Assembly: GCA_023429845.1 (NCBI GenBank)
Contig: JAEZCY010000271.1
Location: 1-8,619 of the forward strand
Direction of reading: 5' to 3'
Source: Acidobacteriota bacterium
GTDB taxonomy: Bacteria; Acidobacteriota; Vicinamibacteria; Vicinamibacterales; Vicinamibacteraceae
DNA length: 8,619 nucleotides
Shown: positions 1 to 5,720 of the stretch, one piece after another
Position numbering within the stretch: the stretch's first letter is position 1
Layout: every line of letters begins with the position of its first letter
The notes under the pieces: model-generated
What the model saw: the letters and a program-made list of their open reading frames with translations, nothing else
Database searches by the model: none
Told to the model about the DNA's origin: nothing
Program-made: the position numbers and the translations under genes

Positions 1-495
1 GTGCTGACCTGGACCGGGCCGGTGGACGACGTCCTCCGACGCTACGCCGACGTCGTCTGCGCCCATCCCGATACGCACTACGTCATTCGCGCCACCGCCG
101 ACAATCCGTTCGTGGACATCGACGCACCGCGGCGCGTACTCAAGACATTGGGAGACGGTGCCGATTACGTGGTCGAGGAAGCCCTGCCACTCGGCGCGGC
201 GGTCGAAGGCGTGCGCCGCGGCGTGCTGCTGCAGGCGCAGCGGGCAGCGACAACGTCATACGACCGCGAACACGTGACGCCCTGGGTCCGGCGCGCCAAC
301 GGAATCGTCCGTGCGCTGCCGATGGCACCAGACCAGGTGCAGGCTCCAGACTTGCGACTGACCGTGGACACCCCCTCCGATCTCGCTCACGTCCAGCATC
401 TTGCCGACGCCCTGCTCGCCAGGGGCGTGGACCCGCGCCTCGCGCCACTGCCCGACGTGATCGCCTGCGCCCGGCAGCTGCAGGGGGACGCATGA
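1..495 (+). CDS. SpsF-family cytidylyltransferase (CMP-sugar/acylneuraminate type), 3' part
   Basis: This is the C-terminal part of a nucleotidyltransferase of the SpsF / acylneuraminate cytidylyltransferase family (CTP_transf_3). These enzymes activate surface sugars by attaching them to CMP or a related nucleotide in the cytoplasm. The stretch RATADNPFVD (residues about 30-39) matches the family's RxTgDcPlvD motif. DREHVTP (about 88-94) matches the conserved SDREHVTP block, and LRLTVDTPSDL (about 118-128) is the usual C-terminal signature. The N-terminal nucleotide-binding loop is missing, and the first codons (GPVDDVLRRYADV) already correspond to the middle of the family, so the true start lies upstream of the window and the GTG at position 1 is only an internal codon. 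The stop overlaps the next start (ATGA, 492-495), implying translational coupling with the FlbD-like gene. A role in flagellin or polysaccharide glycosylation is inferred from context only; the exact sugar cannot be told. Confidence 0.85.
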   Translation: MLTWTGPVDDVLRRYADVVCAHPDTHYVIRATADNPFVDIDAPRRVLKTLGDGADYVVEEALPLGAAVEGVRRGVLLQAQRAATTSYDREHVTPWVRRANGIVRALPMAPDQVQAPDLRLTVDTPSDLAHVQHLADALLARGVDPRLAPLPDVIACARQLQGDA

Positions 496-725
496 TCCGC
501 GTGACGCGGCTCGACGGGACCGGCGTGCTCGTCAACATCGACCAGATCACCTGGATCGAGTTCAATCCGGACACCGTCATCAGCCTGGCCAACGGAGAGA
601 AGCTGCTCGTCCGCGACGCGCCCGACGACATCGTCGCTCGCGTCCAGCAGTACAAGCGAGGCCTCTTCGCGCCTCGACTGCGCGACCGGCGCGCGGAGAT
701 CACGGCGCTGCGCGCCGTGGAGTAG
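492..725 (+). CDS. flbD: FlbD/SwrD-family flagellar protein
   Basis: This 77-residue protein belongs to the FlbD family (SwrD in Bacillus subtilis; unrelated to the Caulobacter regulator of the same name). The family pattern is clear: MIRVTRLDG at the N-terminus, IDQITWIEFNPDTVISLANG in the middle (about residues 17-36), then a KLLVRDAPDDIVARVQQYK helix. It is predicted soluble and has no signal peptide. In B. subtilis SwrD is reported to raise the power of flagellar motors and help swarming through the stator; transferring that role here is inference, but lying directly before a MotA/MotB-type pair supports it. The start ATG overlaps the stop of the upstream cytidylyltransferase, and a G-rich stretch at 482-488 can serve as ribosome-binding site. 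The stop is only 2 nt before the next start. Length and the whole family pattern are intact. Confidence 0.9.
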   Translation: MIRVTRLDGTGVLVNIDQITWIEFNPDTVISLANGEKLLVRDAPDDIVARVQQYKRGLFAPRLRDRRAEITALRAVE

Positions 726-727
726 GC

Positions 728-1537
728 GTGGCTGCCCGCCCGGGTCCCCGGTACGACGCGCTCTCGCTGATCGGCCTGCCGCTCGCGATTGCGGCGATCG
801 TCGGTGGTCACATCCTCGAGGACGGCAGCCTCACGTCGCTCTTCCAGGGGGCGGCGGCACTGATCGTCTTCGGCGGCACGCTCGGCGCGGTGCTCCTCAG
901 CCATCCGCTGAGCGACGTGAAGGAAGCCGTTCGGAGTGTGCGACACGTGTTCGTGGACGACCTGCCGCCGGCGGCCAGCGTCATCGACGCGATCGGCCGG
1001 TTGGCGATCAAGGCGCGCAAGGACGGCATCCTGTCGCTCGAGGACGAGATCGACGGCCTTGCCGATCCGTTCATGCGTCGCGGTTTGCGGCTCGCCGTGG
1101 ATGGCACGAACCCGACGACGCTTCGCGGCATGCTGGAAGCCGAGAACGACGGTCGTGAGGAGTTCGAGCAGGCGCCGGCCCGCGTCTACGAGGCTGCGGG
1201 CGGCTATGCGCCGACCGTCGGCATCCTCGGCGCGGTGCTGGGACTGATCCACGTGATGGAGAACCTCAGCGACCCGAGTCGTCTCGGCGCCGGCATCGCG
1301 GTGGCGTTCGTAGCCACGGTTTATGGCGTCGGCTCGGCGAACCTGGTGCTGCTGCCGGTCGCGGCCAAGCTCCGGGCGCGGGCGGTGCGCCGCGCGCGCC
1401 GGCGCGAGATCATCCTCGAAGGCGTGCTGGCCATCCAGGAAGGGCAGAATCCCCGGCTGATCGAGCAGAAGCTGCGCGGCCTCCTGACGGCGGACGAGCC
1501 CGCGGCCCCGTCCAGCGTGCGGCGGAGGGCCGCATGA
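728..1537 (+). CDS. motC: MotA-family flagellar stator protein (MotC/PomA type)
   Basis: This is an inner-membrane stator subunit that, with the MotB-type partner encoded next, forms the ion channel powering flagellar rotation. Four hydrophobic segments are visible: two near the N-terminus (about residues 13-30 and 38-59) and two near 158-180 and 190-213, separated by a charged cytoplasmic domain. Family hallmarks are KARKDGILSLEDE (R97 and E105, with the same 8-residue spacing as E. coli R90/E98, which contact FliG), FMRRGLRLAVDG, and channel prolines P162 (YAPTVGILGAVLG) and P210 (LVLLPVAAK). At 269 residues and with this cytoplasmic pattern it resembles Pseudomonas MotC and PomA more than E. 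coli MotA; the symbol reflects that resemblance and another database might simply say motA. The GTG start follows GGAG at 719-722 with 5-nt spacing and lies 2 nt after flbD. The stop overlaps the partner gene by ATGA. Confidence 0.93.
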   Translation: MAARPGPRYDALSLIGLPLAIAAIVGGHILEDGSLTSLFQGAAALIVFGGTLGAVLLSHPLSDVKEAVRSVRHVFVDDLPPAASVIDAIGRLAIKARKDGILSLEDEIDGLADPFMRRGLRLAVDGTNPTTLRGMLEAENDGREEFEQAPARVYEAAGGYAPTVGILGAVLGLIHVMENLSDPSRLGAGIAVAFVATVYGVGSANLVLLPVAAKLRARAVRRARRREIILEGVLAIQEGQNPRLIEQKLRGLLTADEPAAPSSVRRRAA

Positions 1538-2328
1538 GCGAGCGGCGTCGCCGACGCCGTCGCCATGAGCCGACGCATGGCAGCCACGAGCGCTGGCTGG
1601 TGTCCTACGCCGACTTCATCACGCTGCTGTTCGCCTTCTTCACCACGATGTACGCGATCTCGACCGTCGATGCGCGGAAGCTGTCGGACATGGTGGATTC
1701 GATGCAGGTCGCGTTCGACTCGGGCCAGCCGTCGCGGCAGCCGCCGGGCGGAGGCGGCGCACCGTCCCGGGAGCCCGTCACCGATGGCGCGCGCCCGAAG
1801 AGTGGCCGCGAGAGCGCGCTCGCGCAGCGGTTACGTGAACGGCTCAACAGCAGCGCCGTGGACATCGAGATCGACGCCCGCGGCATTGTCGTGTCGATCC
1901 GTGAGGCGGGCAGCTTCGCAACTGCCAGCGCCGACCTGTCCGGCGTGGCCAAAGGGGTGCTGCGGGAACTGGCCGCGACGCTCGCCGATGAGCCGACGGC
2001 CAAGGTGCGCGTCGAAGGGCATACCGACGACGTGCCCATTCAGACTGGCCGCTTCTCCTCCAACTGGGAGTTGTCCACCGCGCGCGCCACGTCGGTGGTC
2101 ACGTTCCTCGTCCACGAGATCGGCATGGCACCGCCACGGCTCTCGGCGGCCGGCTACGGCGAGTTCCACCCGCGCGTCGCGAATGCCAGCGCGGAGGATC
2201 GCGCCCGCAACCGTCGCGTGGACATCGTGATTCTCAACGAGACCGCAGCCGCGGAGGAACCGCCGCTGCGCGCCGGTCCGCCCCCGACGCGCGGCTCCGG
2301 CACTGCGCGTTCACTCGGCGCGTCCTGA
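1534..2328 (+). CDS. motD: MotB-family flagellar stator protein (MotD type, OmpA-like C-terminus)
   Basis: This is the peptidoglycan-anchoring stator subunit and partner of the preceding MotC-like protein. It has a very basic N-terminus with seven consecutive arginines (residues 4-10), then one membrane helix beginning RWLVSYADFITLLFAFF; D27 is the expected ion-carrying aspartate. The helix is very close to that of Pseudomonas MotD and favours proton use, though ion choice cannot be proven from sequence. A Pro/Gly/Ser-rich linker (about 65-95) leads to an OmpA-like peptidoglycan-binding domain (about 105-235) with VEGHTDDVP, SNWELSTARA and NRRVDIVI motifs. The tail after about 240 is Pro/Arg-rich and probably disordered. 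Translation is coupled to motC by an ATGA overlap, with GGAGGG at 1524-1529 as ribosome-binding site. Length (264) is normal for the family. Confidence 0.93.
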   Translation: MSERRRRRRRHEPTHGSHERWLVSYADFITLLFAFFTTMYAISTVDARKLSDMVDSMQVAFDSGQPSRQPPGGGGAPSREPVTDGARPKSGRESALAQRLRERLNSSAVDIEIDARGIVVSIREAGSFATASADLSGVAKGVLRELAATLADEPTAKVRVEGHTDDVPIQTGRFSSNWELSTARATSVVTFLVHEIGMAPPRLSAAGYGEFHPRVANASAEDRARNRRVDIVILNETAAAEEPPLRAGPPPTRGSGTARSLGAS

Positions 2329-2371
2329 GCGTCGCCGCGGGCTCGACCGCACCCGACACCACGTCCCCGGC

Positions 2372-2377
2372 TATGAT
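2372..2377 (+). promoter_or_regulatory. Possible -10 element of a near-leaderless nadE promoter
   Basis: TATGAT lies 12 nt before the nadE ATG in a 61-nt gap. It is one of few AT-rich hexamers in an otherwise very GC-rich stretch and differs from the sigma-70 consensus TATAAT at one base. Transcription starting 6-8 nt downstream would leave a leader of only about 5 nt, and no Shine-Dalgarno sequence is visible before the ATG, which fits leaderless or near-leaderless initiation. No convincing -35 box was found at 16-18 nt spacing. This is inference from one hexamer. Confidence 0.35.
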
Positions 2378-2389
2378 CGCGGTGCCTGC

Positions 2390-4027
2390 ATGCGCATCGC
2401 GCTACTCCAACTGAACCCGACGGTGGGCGCCCTCGCGGCCAACGCCGCGCGAATCGAATCGGCCGTGAAGGCCATCGGCTCGCACGTGGACCTCTGCGTC
2501 ACGCCCGAAATGGCGCTCACCGGCTATCCGCCGCGCGACCTCCTCCTGATGCCCGGCTTCATTGCCCAGGGGCAGGAAGTCGTCGCGAGGCTTGCCGACG
2601 CCTTGCGGGACGCCCCGGACGTGCTCGTCGGGCTGCCGCTGCCCTCGGGTGCCGGCGCGGGCCGGCCGTTGGTGAACGCCGCCGTGCATCTCCGGGATGG
2701 CACGGTCGGTCAGGTGTTCACCAAGACCCTGCTGCCCACGTACGACGTGTTCGACGAAGATCGCTACTTCGAGCCGGGCCCGTCCATGGCGGCGCTGTCG
2801 GTCGCCGACGGGCGAGTCGCCGTCAGCATCTGCGAGGACGTCTGGAACGACCCTGACGTCTGGAGTACGCGACGGTATGGTGGCGACCCGGTGGCTGCGC
2901 TGCGGGAGTTGCAGGCGCCGGTGATGATCAACATGTCGGCCTCGCCGTATGCGCAGGGCAAGCTGGAGCAGCGGGAGCGACTGCTGGCGCACCTCGCGCG
3001 CAAGTACGGCGTCTGGGCGCTGTATGCCAACCAGGTCGGCGCCAACGACGACCTGGTTTTCGACGGCCGGAGCCTCGCGTTCACGCCAGACGGCACCTGC
3101 GTGGCGCGCGGCGCCGCCTTCGGCGAGGACACCGTGGTCGTGGACACGGCGGTGCGGGGCGCGGCGGCGCCGGCGCCCGACCTGCCGCTCGAGGCGGAAG
3201 TGTTCGCGGCGCTCGTGCTCGGCGTGCGTGACTACGCCCACAAGTCCGGCTTCTCGCGTGCGCTGCTCGGTCTTTCGGGCGGCCTCGATTCGGCGCTCAC
3301 GGCGGTGATTGCGGCAGAAGCGCTGGGCCGCGAGAACGTGGCGGGCGTGCTCATGCCGTCACCGTTCTCCAGCCACGGCAGCATCACCGACGCCGAGGCG
3401 CTGGCGTCCGCGCTCGGCATCGGCACGCACACGCTGCCGATTGCCCCCGTCATGCGTGCCTTCGACGACCTGCTCGCGGGCCCCTTCGCAGGTCGGGACG
3501 CCGACGTCACCGAGGAGAACCTGCAGGCCCGCATCCGCGGCGTGCTGCTGATGGCGCTCTCCAACAAGACCGGAGCGCTGCTGCTGACGACGGGGAACAA
3601 GTCGGAACTGGCGACCGGCTACTGCACGCTGTATGGCGACATGAACGGCGCGCTTGCCGTGATCGCCGACGTCTACAAGACGCTCGTCTATCGCATCGCC
3701 CGCTGGGTCAACCGCGCCGGCGTGGTCATCCCCGAGAGCACCCTCACCAAGCCCCCCTCAGCGGAACTTCGTCCCGACCAGACCGATCAGGACAGTCTTC
3801 CCCCCTACGACGAGCTCGACGCGCTGCTCGCACGGCACATCGAAGGCTATGCCGACGCCCGCGACCTCGAGGCCGCCGGTTTCGACCCGGCCGTCGTCCG
3901 CAGGGTCCTGCACCTCGTGCGCATCTCGGAGTTCAAGCGCAAACAGGCGGCGCCCGTGCTCAAAGTGACGTCCCGCGCGTTCGGCACCGGGTGGCGGATG
4001 CCGATCGCACAACGACCGTGGGCCTGA
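2390..4027 (+). CDS. nadE: Glutamine-dependent NAD+ synthetase
   Basis: This enzyme catalyses the last step of NAD+ synthesis, ATP-dependent amidation of nicotinic acid adenine dinucleotide, using ammonia released from glutamine. The 545-residue protein has both domains expected of the glutamine-dependent form. The N-terminal nitrilase-fold glutaminase (about 1-260) shows the catalytic triad: E40 in TPEMALTGYPPRD, K112 in KTLLPTYDVF and C148 in SICEDVWND. The C-terminal synthetase (about 270-545) shows the ATP-binding P-loop SGGLDS at 296-301, TTGNKSELATGYCTLYGD, and the conserved ending FKRKQAAPVLKVTSRAFG. Nothing is missing, so it should be active. It is a housekeeping gene placed between two motor modules. 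The 61-nt upstream gap and lack of a Shine-Dalgarno suggest its own promoter rather than coupling to motD. The ATG at 2390 gives the canonical start MRIALLQLNPTVG. Confidence 0.97.
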   Translation: MRIALLQLNPTVGALAANAARIESAVKAIGSHVDLCVTPEMALTGYPPRDLLLMPGFIAQGQEVVARLADALRDAPDVLVGLPLPSGAGAGRPLVNAAVHLRDGTVGQVFTKTLLPTYDVFDEDRYFEPGPSMAALSVADGRVAVSICEDVWNDPDVWSTRRYGGDPVAALRELQAPVMINMSASPYAQGKLEQRERLLAHLARKYGVWALYANQVGANDDLVFDGRSLAFTPDGTCVARGAAFGEDTVVVDTAVRGAAAPAPDLPLEAEVFAALVLGVRDYAHKSGFSRALLGLSGGLDSALTAVIAAEALGRENVAGVLMPSPFSSHGSITDAEALASALGIGTHTLPIAPVMRAFDDLLAGPFAGRDADVTEENLQARIRGVLLMALSNKTGALLLTTGNKSELATGYCTLYGDMNGALAVIADVYKTLVYRIARWVNRAGVVIPESTLTKPPSAELRPDQTDQDSLPPYDELDALLARHIEGYADARDLEAAGFDPAVVRRVLHLVRISEFKRKQAAPVLKVTSRAFGTGWRMPIAQRPWA

Positions 4028-4045
4028 GGCCGCGGCGTTCGCGTC

Positions 4046-4064
4046 CCGGGCGGTGGCTGCCCGG
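4046..4064 (+). terminator. Weak hairpin after nadE, possible terminator
   Basis: CCGGGC (4046-4051) and GCCCGG (4059-4064) form a perfect 6-bp GC stem with a 7-nt loop, starting 19 nt after the nadE stop. Only two T residues follow, so it is at best a weak or factor-assisted terminator. Confidence 0.25.
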
Positions 4065-4065
4065 T

Positions 4066-4093
4066 TGAAGCCTGCCACGCGTGTGGCCGATTG
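4066..4093 (+). promoter_or_regulatory. Candidate sigma-28 (FliA) promoter before the HD-GYP-like/motAB unit
   Basis: TGAAG (4066-4070) and GCCGATTG (4086-4093) resemble the sigma-28 boxes TAAAG or TCAAG and GCCGATAA; the -10 part matches 6 of 8 positions. The gap between the two parts is 15 nt, against 14 in the E. coli consensus. A start near 4101 would give a leader of about 39 nt before the gene at 4140. Late flagellar genes such as motA/motB are classic sigma-28 targets in enterics, which supports the reading. GCCGAT also occurs by chance inside coding regions here (for example near 160 and 5942), so the site is tentative. Confidence 0.35.
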
Positions 4094-4098
4094 GCTTC
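4067..4098 (+). repeat. Compound inverted repeat in the nadE-downstream gap
   Basis: An outer GAAGCC (4067-4072) pairs with GGCTTC (4093-4098), and inside it GCCAC (4074-4078) pairs with GTGGC (4083-4087) around a 4-nt loop; the internal loop is 1 nt on one side and 5 on the other. It covers the candidate sigma-28 box exactly. It may be a terminator-like RNA hairpin of read-through nadE transcripts, an operator for a dimeric regulator, or chance. No poly-T tract follows. Confidence 0.4.
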
Positions 4099-4134
4099 AC
4101 GGAGGGGTAGTCCCGTGACTCCTCCCTTTCGGAG
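4097..4134 (+). promoter_or_regulatory. Leader with mutually exclusive hairpins over the ribosome-binding site
   Basis: The ribosome-binding site GGAG (4131-4134, 5 nt before the ATG) can pair with CTCC at 4122-4125 around a 5-nt loop, which would hide it. The same CTCC can instead pair upstream: GGAGGGG (4101-4107) matches CTCCTCC (4119-4125) over 7 pairs, one of them G-U, freeing the Shine-Dalgarno. A third pairing, TCACGG (4097-4102) with CCGTGA (4113-4118), competes with the 7-bp stem. The pairings are read directly from the sequence; a switching function is inference. I do not recognise a known riboswitch, and the conserved c-di-GMP-I (GEMM) core is not evident. Confidence 0.35.
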
Positions 4135-4139
4135 CCTTC

Positions 4140-4823
4140 ATGCACGGCTGTCTCGACGCGCCTTCGCTGTTCTCACTCGTTTGTCCGCCCTCGTCGCCCG
4201 TCCACGTCTCGACCGACGTTGACCCGGCTGGTGCACTCGGCTCGCTGCACGGCCTGCTTGCCGCTGCCGAGGATGCGGGCGTGCCGGCATCCTCGCTGCT
4301 GCTCTCGGCCCTGGCCCGACGCGAGCGCGCCGTTGCCGCGCGTGCCCGCCGCACGGCTGAATGGGCGCGCCTGCTCGCCGAGCACCTCGACCGTCACGAC
4401 CTCGCGGAGGAGGCACACGACGTCGCGCTGCTGGCCGACATCGGACAACTCGCGCTGGGCCCCGGGCATCCGCACAACCCCTGGCGTGAATGGCAATGCC
4501 GTCGCGCCGCACACGACCTGCTGCAGGCCGTGCCCTCGCTCGCACGCCTTGCATCGCCGGTCCTGTCCATCGCCGAACGGTTCGACGGCGACGGTCTGCC
4601 CGTCGGGCTGCAGGGCGACGAGATCCCCCTGGCCGCGCGCATCGCGCGGCTCGTCCGCGATTTCGACCTGGCCAGCCAGGGCTGGTGGCCGGGTCAGCCG
4701 ACGTCCAGCAGCGCACGCGCGTGCATGGAGCTCGTCTCGCTCGCCGGCCAGACCGTCGACCCCGCCCTCGTCCACACCTGGCTTCGCGTGCTCGATCGCG
4801 AAGTCGCCGCCCACGTGGCGTAG
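4140..4823 (+). CDS. Degenerate HD-GYP-like domain protein, probably non-catalytic
   Basis: This 227-residue soluble protein has the layout of an HD-GYP domain, normally a metal-dependent cyclic-di-GMP phosphodiesterase, but with key residues changed. LLADIGQLAL (A99-D100-I101-G102-Q103) sits where the family has HDIGK. ERFDGDGLP (146-154) sits where the family has HHExxDGxGYP, with the two His replaced by I144-A145 and Tyr by Leu. The following PVGLQGDEIPLAARIARLV and the final DPALVHTWLRVL match the family's C-terminal part well. The first family histidine is also not evident. With the metal ligands gone, hydrolysis is unlikely; a binding or scaffold role near the motor is inference. The ATG is preceded by GGAG (4131-4134), and an in-frame stop at 4116-4118 rules out a much longer form. 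The stop lies 15 nt before motA, so they are probably co-transcribed. Confidence 0.72.
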   Translation: MHGCLDAPSLFSLVCPPSSPVHVSTDVDPAGALGSLHGLLAAAEDAGVPASSLLLSALARRERAVAARARRTAEWARLLAEHLDRHDLAEEAHDVALLADIGQLALGPGHPHNPWREWQCRRAAHDLLQAVPSLARLASPVLSIAERFDGDGLPVGLQGDEIPLAARIARLVRDFDLASQGWWPGQPTSSSARACMELVSLAGQTVDPALVHTWLRVLDREVAAHVA

Positions 4824-4838
4824 GAGAGGTCTTCGCTC

Positions 4839-5711
4839 ATGCTCCTCATCGTCGGTGCGCTCATCGTGCTCGGCTCGGTAGCCGGCGGCTACCTGATGCA
4901 CGGTGGCTCCCTGCTCGCACTGAACCAGCCGTCCGAATTCATCATCATCGGCGGCGCGGCTCTCGGGTCGCTGCTCATCGCCACTCCGATCTCGCTCATG
5001 AAGCAGCTGCTGGGGCAGATGGGCAACTTCTTCAAGTCACCGCCGAGCAAGGACGTGTACCTGGACCTGCTGGCGTTGCAGTACCAGCTCTATCGCCTGA
5101 CGCAGCAGTCAGGCGTGATGGCGCTCGAGGCGCACGTCGAGGAGCCCGAGAAGAGCAGCGTCTTCAGCAGGTTCCCGACATTCCTCGCCAACCACCATGC
5201 GGTGTCCTTTCTCTCGGATTCGGTGCGCGTCATCATCCTCGGTGGCGTGACGCCGCACGACCTCGAGACGCTCATGGAGGAGGACATCGAGGTGCACCAT
5301 CACCAGAACCTGAAGCCGGCGCAGACGCTCGGCCGGGTGGCCGACGCGCTGCCGGGGCTGGGCATCGTTGCGGCGGTGCTCGGGGTGGTGATCACCATGC
5401 AGAGCATCGGGGGACCGCCCGAGGAGATCGGCCACAAGGTCGCTGCCGCGCTCGTCGGCACGTTCCTCGGCATTCTCGCGTCGTACGGGTTCGTGCAGCC
5501 GATGGCCACGAGCATGGAGCACATGGTGGAGGCCGAGGGGCGCTACCTGGTGTGCATCAAGGCCGGGTTGCTCGCCGTGTACAAGGGCTTCCCGCCAGCG
5601 ATCGCCGTGGAGTTCGCGCGCCGGACGCTGCCGGAAGACGTGCGCCCCACGTTCACGGAGACCGAGCAGGCGTGCAAGGGCCAGAAGGCCGACATGGCGG
5701 CAGCCGCCTAG
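4839..5711 (+). CDS. motA: Flagellar motor stator protein MotA (E. coli type)
   Basis: This is the inner-membrane stator subunit which, with MotB encoded next, forms the proton-conducting torque unit. The 290-residue length and N-terminus (MLLIVGALIVLGSVAGGYLM, then QPSEFIIIGGAALGS) follow the E. coli MotA pattern closely. Channel prolines are P172 (DALPGLGIVAAVLG) and P221 (GFVQPMATSM), matching E. coli P173 and P222. LMEEDIEVHHH, VGTFLGILASYGF and PPAIAVEFARRTL are further family blocks. Four membrane helices are visible (about 1-20, 33-52, 170-190 and 203-223) with the cytoplasmic FliG-contacting loop between helices 2 and 3. The ribosome-binding sequence GGAGAGG (4823-4829) lies 9 nt before the ATG. 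The gene differs strongly from the MotC-like gene at 728, so the two stator sets are ancient paralogues rather than a recent duplication. Confidence 0.96.
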   Translation: MLLIVGALIVLGSVAGGYLMHGGSLLALNQPSEFIIIGGAALGSLLIATPISLMKQLLGQMGNFFKSPPSKDVYLDLLALQYQLYRLTQQSGVMALEAHVEEPEKSSVFSRFPTFLANHHAVSFLSDSVRVIILGGVTPHDLETLMEEDIEVHHHQNLKPAQTLGRVADALPGLGIVAAVLGVVITMQSIGGPPEEIGHKVAAALVGTFLGILASYGFVQPMATSMEHMVEAEGRYLVCIKAGLLAVYKGFPPAIAVEFARRTLPEDVRPTFTETEQACKGQKADMAAAA

Positions 5712-5720
5712 GACCTCGGC

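Noticed and set aside
140..1252. 370-codon minus-strand frame over the cytidylyltransferase, flbD and motC
   Set aside because: Arg-rich translation with no domain signal, and opposite to three recognised genes.
1543..1563. Run of seven arginine codons at the start of the MotD-like protein as a simple-sequence repeat or frameshift hotspot
   Set aside because: The codons vary (CGG, CGT, CGC, CGA), so it is not a DNA repeat; a basic N-terminus before the membrane helix is normal for MotB-type proteins.
4097..4139. Known c-di-GMP-I (GEMM) riboswitch before the HD-GYP-like gene
   Set aside because: The conserved core and the tetraloop-receptor arrangement of GEMM are not seen; only an unassigned alternative-fold leader can be supported.
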